In this document: one piece after another, positions 1-6,424 of the stretch | Position numbering within the stretch: position 1 is the stretch's first letter | Layout of the letters: each line of letters starts with the position of its first letter | Notes under the pieces: generated by a model | The model's input: only the letters and a program-made list of their open reading frames with translations | Told to the model about the DNA's origin: nothing | Databases searched by the model: none | Program-made: the position numbers and the translations under genes | NCBI GenBank assembly: GCA_022708585.1 | Contig: JAKIYJ010000032.1 | Location: forward strand, 1 to 10,838 | Direction: 5' to 3' | DNA from: Bacteroidota bacterium | Lineage (GTDB): Bacteria > Bacteroidota > Bacteroidia > Bacteroidales > JAKIYJ01 | DNA length: 10,838 nt

Positions 1-10
1 CAAGTTATCA

Positions 11-73
11 ATGGGCTTTAGCCCATACTTTTTCTCGTCCTCGTTTGTAACGAGGATGAGAGACGGGCTATGG
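11..73. repeat. REP-like nested hairpin element
   Basis: Three inverted arms lie in 63 bp. ATGGGCT (11-17) and AGCCCAT (20-26) are perfect inverted copies. CTCGTCCTCGT (34-44) pairs with ACGAGGATGAG (50-60) across a 5-nt loop, giving an 11-bp stem with a single G-T wobble. TAGCCC (19-24) can also pair with GGGCTA (65-70), enclosing the central stem. The G+C-rich arms stand out from the A+T-rich surroundings. Nested imperfect palindromes of this kind are typical of REP sequences mobilised by IS200-like (RAYT) transposases, which are common in Bacteroidota; no transposase is in the window, so that link is inference. The element could instead be the terminator of an upstream gene, although no T-tract directly follows the stem. 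Confidence 0.55.
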
Positions 74-110
74 AATAATATTCTCAAACCTCTCTATTTT
101 CATAACACCA

Positions 111-204
111 ATAACTTTATGAACTTTATAAACTTGATAACTTTATGAACTTTATAAACTTGATAACTTTATGAACTTTATAAACTTGATAACTTTATGA
201 ACTT
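111..204. repeat. 26-bp tandem repeat, about 3.6 copies
   Basis: Three identical 26-bp units run head to tail at 111-136, 137-162 and 163-188, followed by a partial fourth copy whose first 16 bases match (189-204). Each unit begins ATAACTTTATGAACTTTA and contains the submotif AACTTTAT twice. There are no spacers between units, so this is a simple tandem repeat and not a CRISPR array. The unit length is not a multiple of three and the stretch lies outside any credible gene. Identical copies suggest recent expansion by slippage, and copy number may vary between strains. Confidence 0.9.
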
Positions 205-209
205 AATGT

Positions 210-221
210 ATTATGCATAAT
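210..221. repeat. 12-bp perfect palindrome ATTATGCATAAT
   Basis: This self-complementary 12-mer lies just after the tandem repeat and about 50 bp before the first plausible start of the GWxTD gene. It could be an operator for a dimeric regulator, but it is short and A+T-rich, and no regulator gene is adjacent. The rest of 222-271 is A+T-rich and I find no TAnnTTTG motif on the plus strand there, so no promoter for the downstream operon can be named. Confidence 0.35.
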
Positions 222-271
222 TACAACAATTTTTTAGAATACAGCCATTTATTTTTAGCCACTTTTTATTT

Positions 272-1612
272 ATGTACAAATATTTTTATAATTTTATGCC
301 ATTAAGATTAAGAAAGTATTATATTGTGGCTAATTTTAAAAAGTCCGAATTTTTTGAAAAAAATGTTTTCACTTTCAATTTGGGTATTTTCAGCATTATT
401 TTATTTGTAGTATTTTCGTGCAAACCTACTTATAAAATAGAAACTCAAGATTATGCCTCTAACTATCAAACTTACAAGAAAACAATAAATCCTGAATATG
501 TGTTGTTTAATATTAACCCTGATACTACAATATTGTTTAGTAAAGTTGCCGTAAATGACCTGTTGAAAATAAAGCCAGAAGGTAAAACAACTTTTTATGT
601 GGCTTATAAACTTAAAGTTGAAATTTTTAATGATTCACCAACAAATTCAACACTGATAGACAGCTTATCCTATACATATAATGATAGCATTTCAAATAAA
701 GAAAATTTATTTTCTACAATATATTTAAAAGTTAAGGCTCCAGGTAATTTTAATGTCAAGTTAACAATTAAAGATTTATATAAAGATAATTCATCGACTA
801 AAATAATGGAACTTCATAAGATTAATGGAGAATCCCGTAATGATTTTTTAATAACTGATTTAAATGGTTTTCCGCTTTTTAAAAATAATCTTGCAGAAAA
901 TGAACATTTTAAAATAAAATGCCGTGATTTATCTCTAACACAATTATATGTGAGATATTATAATAGAGAATTTCAAATTGCTCAGCTTCCTTTTGTTAAT
1001 GTTAAGGAAAAACCATTTGATTTTAATCCTGACAGTTCTTTTTTTGTAAAAGTAAATAATGGAATAAGCGATATTATAACACTTAAAAAAGAAGGCATTT
1101 ATCATTTTCAATCAAATCCCAAAATAAATGATGGCATTACCGTATTTAGATTTCATAAAGATTTTCCCTGTATTACGACACCCGAACAAATGATTTATCC
1201 TTTAAGATATCTTACATCCAAAAATGAATACAATAAAATTATAATACAACAGGATAAAAAGATGGCTATTGATGAATTTTGGCTCAATACAGCTGGCAAT
1301 AAAATAAGAGGCAGAGAACTTATCAAAAAATTTTACAATCGTGTTCAGGATGCAAATATATATTTTACATCATATATGGAAGGCTGGAAAACCGATAGAG
1401 GGTTGATATATATAATTTACGGCAATCCAAATATTGTATACCGAAATGCATATTCTGAAACATGGATTTATGGAGAGGAATTTAATAATATGTCTATTTC
1501 TTTTGTTTTTAATAAACGAGAAAATCCTTTTACAGATAATGATTTTGTTCTTACACGTTCACCTGTTTTCAAAGATTCCTGGTATAATGCAGTGGATGTG
1601 TGGAGAAGATAA
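272..1612 (+). CDS. GWxTD domain-containing lipoprotein
   Basis: The C-terminal part carries the hallmark of the GWxTD family (TIGR04514-type): GWKTD at residues 371-375, followed by RGLIYIIYGNP and an aromatic-rich tail. The family is largely confined to Bacteroidota and related phyla and its biochemical role is not established. A hydrophobic stretch at about residues 37-48 ends in FVVFSC with Cys50 at the lipobox position, so the protein is probably lipid-anchored in the envelope. The middle (about 60-340) looks like beta-rich extracytoplasmic sequence. The 49-residue pre-lipobox region is long for a signal peptide, so the true start may be ATG at 296 or GTG at 326, which would give leaders of about 41 and 31 residues; no ribosome binding site decides. 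It lies 36 bp upstream of rlmB and is probably cotranscribed; as far as I recall, GWxTD genes next to rlmB recur in this phylum. The family call is firm, the function unknown. Confidence 0.88.
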   Translation: MYKYFYNFMPLRLRKYYIVANFKKSEFFEKNVFTFNLGIFSIILFVVFSCKPTYKIETQDYASNYQTYKKTINPEYVLFNINPDTTILFSKVAVNDLLKIKPEGKTTFYVAYKLKVEIFNDSPTNSTLIDSLSYTYNDSISNKENLFSTIYLKVKAPGNFNVKLTIKDLYKDNSSTKIMELHKINGESRNDFLITDLNGFPLFKNNLAENEHFKIKCRDLSLTQLYVRYYNREFQIAQLPFVNVKEKPFDFNPDSSFFVKVNNGISDIITLKKEGIYHFQSNPKINDGITVFRFHKDFPCITTPEQMIYPLRYLTSKNEYNKIIIQQDKKMAIDEFWLNTAGNKIRGRELIKKFYNRVQDANIYFTSYMEGWKTDRGLIYIIYGNPNIVYRNAYSETWIYGEEFNNMSISFVFNKRENPFTDNDFVLTRSPVFKDSWYNAVDVWRR

Positions 1613-1648
1613 ATTTAACCAGATTTAATAATATTTTCAATAACATTG

Positions 1649-2383
1649 ATGACAAACACTGATTACATATATGGTATACATGCTGTGATTGAAGCATTAA
1701 AATCAAACAGAGAATTAGAAAAAGTATTTATTCAATCGGGGCTTAAATCGGAAAGGTTTGTTGAACTAAAAAAATTATTGTACGAAAAAGGCATAGTTCC
1801 TCATATTGTACCTGCTGAAAAACTTAATCGGCTTGTTCCTGGCAAACATCAGGGCATTGTCACCTTTATTTCTCCTGTCAGATATCAGGATATTGAATTA
1901 CTTGTTCCATATATATATGAACAGGGCGAACAGCCATTATTGTTGGTTAGTGATAGAATTACAGATGTTAGAAATTTTGGTGCAATAGCCCGTACTGCAT
2001 ATTGTGCAGGAGTACACGGATTGATTTTTCCTGAAAAGGGTTCAGCGATGCTAAATGCTGATGCTATGAAAGCTTCAGCCGGGGCTTTAAATAATATACC
2101 TGTATGTCGTAGTGTAAATCTTAAAAAAACATTGATTTTTTTAAAAAATTCTGGAATTAAACTGGTGGGCTGTACTGAAAAAGCAAGTTTAGAATATACA
2201 AATATCGACTATAATATACCTTGTGCTATTATTGTTGGTTCAGAGAAAGATGGAATTTCCTCTGACATATTAAAACTGGCTGATGAACTTGTTAAAATAC
2301 CTATGAAAGGTAATATAAGTTCGTTAAATGTTTCAGTTGCGGCTGCAATTGTGTTGTATGAAACTGTGAAACAAAGAAATTAA
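1649..2383 (+). CDS. rlmB: 23S rRNA (guanosine-2251 2'-O)-methyltransferase RlmB
   Basis: A SpoU-family (SPOUT) RNA methyltransferase of 244 residues, the usual RlmB length. RlmB methylates the ribose of G2251 in the peptidyl-transferase P-loop of 23S rRNA using S-adenosylmethionine. The N-terminal L30e-like substrate-binding domain (about 5-75) begins YIYGIHAVIEAL, the typical RlmB opening, and includes KHQGIV (66-71). The C-terminal knotted domain (about 95-240) has motif 1 ITDVRNFGAIART with Asn109 and Arg115, motif 2 IIVGSEKDGI with Glu199, and motif 3 IPMKGNISSLNVSVA with Ser225 and Asn227. All expected catalytic and cofactor-site residues are therefore present. A TTG codon precedes the ATG directly, at 1646; the ATG at 1649 is preferred. 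It sits between the GWxTD lipoprotein and the glycosyltransferase genes and is probably in the same operon. TrmH-type relatives are the alternative, but the N-terminal domain favours RlmB. Confidence 0.93.
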   Translation: MTNTDYIYGIHAVIEALKSNRELEKVFIQSGLKSERFVELKKLLYEKGIVPHIVPAEKLNRLVPGKHQGIVTFISPVRYQDIELLVPYIYEQGEQPLLLVSDRITDVRNFGAIARTAYCAGVHGLIFPEKGSAMLNADAMKASAGALNNIPVCRSVNLKKTLIFLKNSGIKLVGCTEKASLEYTNIDYNIPCAIIVGSEKDGISSDILKLADELVKIPMKGNISSLNVSVAAAIVLYETVKQRN

Positions 2384-2442
2384 GATATTGAAAAATTAAC
2401 AGTATTAAAGAATAAGAGATTTATTATTTATACTATTTCTTT

Positions 2443-4362
2443 ATGAAAATACATAAGTCGACTTCTTTAAAAAATTCAATAATACAAAACTGGCTTATTA
2501 TATCAATATTAATAATTGCAGCTATTTTAAGATTTTGGAATTATTGGGGTTTTTCATTAAGCAATGATGAATTAAGTGCTTTAAACAGGACGCAATTTAA
2601 CAGTTTAAAGGAAATGCTTTGGGGAGGTGTTTGGGTTGACGGTCATCCTGCGGGAGTACAGATATTTCTTTATTATTGGGTTAAAGTATTTGGTAATAGC
2701 GAAGCTGTTATCAGATTTCCTTTTGTTTTATGCGGAATATTAAGTGTGTTTTTTGCATATAAAGCAGCAAGTTTATGGTTTAGCAAAGGTGCAGGAATCT
2801 TTGTTGCTATTGTAACTGGTTTTTTAGAATTTCCTTTATTGTATAGCAATATTGCCAGACCGTATTCACCCGGGCTAATGTTTGTTATGCTTCAAGCATG
2901 GTACTGGAAAAAAATTCTAACAGAAACAGAAATTAATACAAAACAAAAAATTTTAAATTCTGTAATATTTTGTACTTCCATAACAGGAGCAATATATACG
3001 CATTATTTTGCTGGCTTAATGAGTATTATTATAGGATTAACAGGTCTATTTTATATTAATAAAAAAAATTATATATTTTATATTTTTTCTTATATAATTG
3101 CTGTTTTACTTTTTCTTCCTCATTTACCATTTACTCTTAATCATTTAAGTATTGGAGGCATAGAAGAGTGGTTGACTAAACCTGATAAATTCTGGTTTTT
3201 TAAACATATTTTTAATTTTTTTAACAAGGATTTTGTTTTGCTGTTTTTTATTATAGCTATATCAATACTGGCTTATATAATAAATCCACAAACAAAAAAA
3301 TTAAATTCCTTAAGAATTGTTGCATTAATATGGGCAATTTTGCCATTTATCATAGCTTATATTTATTCTTACAAGGTAAATTCGGTTTTACAGGATTCGG
3401 TTTTACTGTTTTCTACTCCTTTTCTATTATTTGTTGCAGGAAGTTTTTTCCCCGAAAAAATTAACAGAACTAACTCTATAATTTTAATATTAACAGCAAT
3501 TGTTGTTTTAACAAGTACCTTAATTGTAAAAAAACATTTCAAGCAAAAATATTTTACTGATTTTAAAAGCGTTGTTCAGCAAACAAGAATTTATGAAAAA
3601 CAATATAACAAAAAAAATATCTGTAAGATTTTTAATGTTAATGACCCCTATTATGTAATGTATTATGCAGGTAAAGATACATCCGGCACTGCAAAATGGA
3701 TAGTTGAAAATGAAAATGATTATATGGAATTAGGCGAAATAGTTAGAAAAAGTAATACTCCTTTTTTGATGTATTCAAAACTTAAACCTGATAATTATAT
3801 AATTCATGATATAATACGTTCAAAATATCCATATTTAATTGAATACAATAATTTTGGCGGATCTTCTGAAATATATTTATATTCAAAAAAAGATTTGTCA
3901 TCTTTTGCTGAAACTGCTCCTCAAATTGTATATGGTCATGGTTTTGAAGGTAATAATCGCTGGAAAGGAGAATTAGAAAGGGTAGATACTGTTAGTTACA
4001 GTGGCGCCTTAGGTTTAAAAATAAAACCGGAAGATGAATACAGTGTTGGATGGATTGCTTATGTAGATACTTTACCTTTAAATAAAGGTATTAAATGTAT
4101 CAGGGTAGAAACTTATATGTTAACTGATAATGCTGGCAGTTTACAATTAGTTTTGTCAATTGATGATATAGAAGGTAAATCGATAAGATGGAGTTCATCA
4201 CCTGCAAAATATTTTATAGATACAAATAAATGGAGTAAAATAATTCATACTTTTTATGCTAATTCTTCAATAAACTGGCATAACAAAATAATAAAAACCT
4301 ATATATGGAATCCTTCAAAGAATAAAGCATATATAGATGATTTCAGTATAAGTTTTTATTAA
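2443..4362 (+). CDS. GT39/ArnT-type membrane glycosyltransferase with C-terminal beta-rich domain
   Basis: This is a polytopic member of the PMT/ArnT (GT-C fold, GT39-like) superfamily, which transfers sugars from polyprenyl-phosphate donors on the outer face of the cytoplasmic membrane. After a first membrane helix (about 16-34), the first periplasmic loop has the acidic pair Asp42-Glu43 (SNDELSAL), matching the catalytic Asp/Glu position of the superfamily. DGHPAGVQIFLYYWVKVFG (66-84), then a Arg-Phe-Pro motif (91-93) and ARPYSP (138-143) are further family hallmarks. About 10-12 hydrophobic helices extend to about residue 362. A soluble domain (about 370-485) follows, as in many homologues. 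The last 145 residues (about 495-639: VYGHGFEG, VSYSGALGLKI, YIDDFSISF) resemble a jelly-roll carbohydrate-binding or galactose-binding-like module, an unusual extension. Acceptor and sugar are unknown. It starts 59 bp after rlmB. Confidence 0.85.
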   Translation: MKIHKSTSLKNSIIQNWLIISILIIAAILRFWNYWGFSLSNDELSALNRTQFNSLKEMLWGGVWVDGHPAGVQIFLYYWVKVFGNSEAVIRFPFVLCGILSVFFAYKAASLWFSKGAGIFVAIVTGFLEFPLLYSNIARPYSPGLMFVMLQAWYWKKILTETEINTKQKILNSVIFCTSITGAIYTHYFAGLMSIIIGLTGLFYINKKNYIFYIFSYIIAVLLFLPHLPFTLNHLSIGGIEEWLTKPDKFWFFKHIFNFFNKDFVLLFFIIAISILAYIINPQTKKLNSLRIVALIWAILPFIIAYIYSYKVNSVLQDSVLLFSTPFLLFVAGSFFPEKINRTNSIILILTAIVVLTSTLIVKKHFKQKYFTDFKSVVQQTRIYEKQYNKKNICKIFNVNDPYYVMYYAGKDTSGTAKWIVENENDYMELGEIVRKSNTPFLMYSKLKPDNYIIHDIIRSKYPYLIEYNNFGGSSEIYLYSKKDLSSFAETAPQIVYGHGFEGNNRWKGELERVDTVSYSGALGLKIKPEDEYSVGWIAYVDTLPLNKGIKCIRVETYMLTDNAGSLQLVLSIDDIEGKSIRWSSSPAKYFIDTNKWSKIIHTFYANSSINWHNKIIKTYIWNPSKNKAYIDDFSISFY

Positions 4363-4373
4363 TCAAATAAAAA
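4353..4373. other. Stop-to-stop convergent junction with weak A/T hairpin
   Basis: The glycosyltransferase stop TAA (4360-4362) directly abuts the permease stop (TCA on the plus strand, 4363-4365), leaving no intergenic base. TTTTTATT (4353-4360) and AATAAAAA (4366-4373) are perfect inverted copies around a 5-nt loop centred on the two stops. With only A-T pairs the hairpin is weak, so I do not call it a terminator, but no better candidate is visible between these convergent genes. Confidence 0.35.
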
Positions 4374-5352
4374 AAGAGATTATCCAGTAAAAGAACATAG
4401 AAATTAACATTGATATGGGGATTGTAAAAATCCATGCATAAACAACATTTTTAGCAACTCCCCATCTTACTGCTGATAAACGTTTAGTAATGCCTGTACC
4501 AATAATGCTGCCTGTAATTGTGTGAGTAGTACTTACAGGGATTCCTAAAAAGGTAGACCCTATAATTGTTATAGCACCTGCAATTTCAGCACATAAACCT
4601 CCAATTGGCTTAAGATCTGTTAAACCTACTCCCAGAGTTTTAATAACTTTCCATCCTCCTGTTAATGTACCAAGAGATATTGAAGTATAAGCAGCAAAAA
4701 CCACCCATAAGGGAACATAAAATTCATTTCCCAGATAGCCAGAACTGTACAATAATATAGCTATAATACCCATTGTTTTTTGAGCATCATTGCTGCCATG
4801 AGCAAGACTGAAGAATGCGGAAGATGCAAGCTGTATTATTCTTGAAATAGAATCTACTTTGAAAGGAGCAGTATTCCGAAATATCCATAAGGCTAATACC
4901 ATCAAAATATAACCTAATATCATTCCAATTAAAGGAGAAAGGACAATAAAAGCAGATACTTTGATTATCCCAGAAGCAAAAATAGAAGAATATCCTGCTT
5001 TCAATAATGCAGGACCGATTAATCCACCAATAAGTGCATGACTGACACTGATAGGTAACCCCCAATGAGTACAGATATAAACCCATATTATTGATCCTAA
5101 AAGTGTTGCAAGAAGAAAATATGCATCCACAATATCAGGTTCAACAATTCCTTTTCCTATTGTTTCAGCTACATGATGTCCAAAAACAAAGGCGGCCATA
5201 AAATTAAAAAATGCTGCCCATACAACTGCGGCAAAAGGAGATAACACTTTGGTGGAAACTATTGTTGCAATTGAATTTGCAGCATCGTTCATTCCGTTTA
5301 GAAAATCAAAAGCAAGTGCAATAATAATGATGATTATAACTAATGTTAGCAT
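4363..5352 (-). CDS. PiT-family inorganic phosphate permease
   Basis: A low-affinity, cation-coupled inorganic phosphate transporter of the PiT family in the cytoplasmic membrane. The family's inverted two-fold architecture is visible: GMNDAANSIAT (20-30) in the first half is matched by GSNDAQKTMG (186-195) in the second, and GLPISVSHALIGGLIG (98-113) by GIPVSTTHTITGSIIGTG (270-287). The Asn-Asp pairs (22-23 and 188-189) are the conserved substrate/cation site residues. At 329 residues it is the compact form without the large cytoplasmic loop of E. coli PitA (about 500 residues). Hydrophobic helices fill most of the remainder. It is downstream of a DUF47 gene, the usual partner, with a 120-bp gap holding alternative hairpins. 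Metal-phosphate complexes (for example Mg or Zn phosphate) are plausible substrates by analogy with Pit; sulfate permeases of the same fold are a less likely alternative. Confidence 0.94.
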   Translation of the reverse strand: MLTLVIIIIIIALAFDFLNGMNDAANSIATIVSTKVLSPFAAVVWAAFFNFMAAFVFGHHVAETIGKGIVEPDIVDAYFLLATLLGSIIWVYICTHWGLPISVSHALIGGLIGPALLKAGYSSIFASGIIKVSAFIVLSPLIGMILGYILMVLALWIFRNTAPFKVDSISRIIQLASSAFFSLAHGSNDAQKTMGIIAILLYSSGYLGNEFYVPLWVVFAAYTSISLGTLTGGWKVIKTLGVGLTDLKPIGGLCAEIAGAITIIGSTFLGIPVSTTHTITGSIIGTGITKRLSAVRWGVAKNVVYAWIFTIPISMLISMFFYWIISFFI

Positions 5353-5386
5353 TTTCAGGTTTTGAGTTATGTTAAAAATTGATTTA

Positions 5387-5465
5387 ATAATACAAAATGT
5401 AAAATGTTGATTTTTGTATTATAGTCTTTTTGTCTATTTAGTTTCGATTCTTGCATTTTGTATTA
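5387..5465 (-). promoter_or_regulatory. Three-arm alternative hairpin in the DUF47-pit spacer
   Basis: Given in plus-strand positions, the arm at 5387-5402 (starting ATAATACAAAATG) can pair with either of two others. With 5412-5422 it forms a perfect 11-bp stem (5387-5397) and a 14-nt loop. With 5451-5465 (TTGCATTTTGTATTA) it forms a 15-bp stem (5388-5402) with one mismatch that is a wobble in one strand. The two stems cannot coexist. In the transcript the first arm begins 8 nt after the DUF47 stop, and the shared last arm ends 35 nt before the pit start codon. This is the layout expected of an RNA switch, processing site or differential-expression element inside an operon, but the arms are A+T-rich and function is inference. 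No known riboswitch class is recognised. Confidence 0.45.
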
Positions 5466-5472
5466 CTCACTC

Positions 5473-6120
5473 TCAGGCTTGTTTTACAATAATAGTCTTT
5501 ATTACATCTGAAACATCTTCCGCACAATCGGTAGCCATTTCCATTGATGCCAGTATATCCCTGATTTTTATCAGGCGAACAGCATCTTTTTCATTTTCAA
5601 ACAAATCAGAAATAGCTATATTATAAACATCGTCTGCAAAATTTTCTATTTCATTTATTCTTATACAGGATTTCTTTATATCTGCAATTTTTTTGAGATT
5701 CCTTAATTCTCTGATAGCAGTTTCTATTTCCCGTGTGGCTTGCAAAATAAGTTCCGACATTTGAATAAATTCACTTTGTATGCTTTCAATTTTGTATAAT
5801 TTTATTTGCTGTGCCGCACTGTTTATTAAATCAAGAACATTGTCGAGTGTTGATGTTAAACGATGAATGTCTTCCCTGTCAAATGGCGTAATAAATGTAC
5901 TGTTTAATTCATCAAAAATTTCATGGGTTATGTCATCGCCGGCTTTTTCTACTTCTTTTATTTCAATAATAACTGCTTCTCTCTGCGTCGCATCTTCTAT
6001 AAGAAGCATTTTATTAAGTAGTATAGCCCCCCTAACTAAATTTTCAGCACTTGTTTCAAAAAGAGGAAAAAATTTCCTGTCCTTTGGAACAAAAATCTGA
6101 AAAAATGTATTTAATTTCAT
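5473..6120 (-). CDS. DUF47 / PhoU-like Pit accessory protein
   Basis: A 215-residue all-helical cytoplasmic protein of the DUF47 family, distantly related to PhoU, and the standard partner encoded next to PiT permeases; it is thought to control permease activity. The family signature FITPFDREDI is at residues 76-85. PhoU-like acidic E/DxxxD metal-site motifs are seen at E58-D62 (within EVEKAGDDI), D93-D97, E159-D163 (EIENFADDV) and E194-D198 (EMATDCAEDV), one on each expected helix of the bundle. Length is normal (about 205-220) and there is no signal peptide or membrane span. The ATG at 6118-6120 begins MKLNTFFQIFVPKDRKFFPLF, a typical N-terminus for the family. The gene is first in a two-gene unit with pit, and its promoter should lie in 6121-6419. 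Confidence 0.93.
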   Translation of the reverse strand: MKLNTFFQIFVPKDRKFFPLFETSAENLVRGAILLNKMLLIEDATQREAVIIEIKEVEKAGDDITHEIFDELNSTFITPFDREDIHRLTSTLDNVLDLINSAAQQIKLYKIESIQSEFIQMSELILQATREIETAIRELRNLKKIADIKKSCIRINEIENFADDVYNIAISDLFENEKDAVRLIKIRDILASMEMATDCAEDVSDVIKTIIVKQA

Positions 6121-6239
6121 CTGTTTATTTTTAATTTTTGGGCTAAAATAAAATATTTCATATTATTGTTTCTTAATGCAATATTAAGTTTATATTAAAT
6201 TTTTGTATTGATTTATTATTGCCTGAATTATTATATCAA

Positions 6240-6247
6240 CAAAATTA
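6240..6247 (-). promoter_or_regulatory. Candidate -7 box for the DUF47-pit operon
   Basis: Read on the minus strand this is TAATTTTG, a full match to the Bacteroidota -7 consensus TAnnTTTG, about 120 bp upstream of the DUF47 start. No convincing -33 TTG/TTTG element stands 19-21 bp further upstream. The motif is short and the region A+T-rich, so chance matches are expected. Confidence 0.25.
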
Positions 6248-6250
6248 TTC

Positions 6251-6258
6251 TATTTTTG
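6251..6258 (+). promoter_or_regulatory. Distal candidate -7 box (TATTTTTG) toward the kinase
   Basis: TATTTTTG matches TAnnTTTG and lies only 3 bp from the opposite-strand candidate at 6240-6247, so the two would fire divergently from nearly the same spot. It would leave a long leader of about 160 nt before the kinase gene and has no clear -33 partner. Confidence 0.2.
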
Positions 6259-6336
6259 TACTCTGTAATTGCAGTTAATTGATATTTGTTCGTAAAAAAT
6301 TATATAATATAAAGTGATTAATATACCAATTTATTG

Positions 6337-6344
6337 TACATTTG
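6337..6344 (+). promoter_or_regulatory. Candidate -7 box (TACATTTG) for the histidine kinase
   Basis: TACATTTG matches the TAnnTTTG consensus of the Bacteroidota primary sigma factor. Transcription would start near 6350 and give a leader of about 70 nt, a more usual length than the distal candidate at 6251 would give. No strong -33 element is visible. Apart from these motifs and the repeat described at 6370-6424, the divergent region 6121-6419 holds no gene that I can support. Confidence 0.35.
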
Positions 6345-6369
6345 TTGCACGTTAATTAAGATTAAAATT

Positions 6370-6424
6370 TATAATTTTATAATGAATTATTACAAAACAT
6401 AGATAAGTATAATTTTATAATGAA
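6370..6424 (+). repeat. 17-bp direct repeat spanning the kinase start codon
   Basis: TATAATTTTATAATGAA occurs exactly at 6370-6386 and 6408-6424, with start points 38 bp apart. The second copy contains the kinase ATG (6420-6422). The first contains an ATG at 6382 that opens a six-codon frame (MNYYKT) closed by TAG at 6400-6402, so the kinase leader carries a decoy or leader-peptide start in the same sequence context as the real one. Since this phylum initiates on A+T-rich unstructured leaders with little Shine-Dalgarno dependence, ribosome competition between the copies is possible. Confidence 0.6.

Noticed and set aside
111..204. Possible CRISPR array
   Set aside because: The 26-bp units are directly adjacent with no unique spacers, and no cas genes are in the window.
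1434..1628. Short plus-strand frame inside the GWxTD gene
   Set aside because: It is out of frame with a strongly recognisable domain and has no family resemblance or own start signal.
1646..1648. TTG as the rlmB start codon
   Set aside because: It is directly followed by ATG at 1649, which is the ordinary choice and costs only one residue.
4787..5086. 99-codon minus-strand frame
   Set aside because: It overlaps the conserved core of the PiT permease in another frame; its Cys/Trp/Tyr-rich translation is typical of a shadow.
5414..5626. Plus-strand frame over the DUF47 3' end and the spacer
   Set aside because: Most of it is antisense to DUF47 coding sequence, and the signal-like start is explained by the A+T-rich spacer.
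6121..6419. tRNA or structured non-coding RNA in the divergent region
   Set aside because: No cloverleaf, G+C-rich stem or T-tract terminator was seen; only A+T-rich sequence with short promoter-like motifs and the direct repeat.
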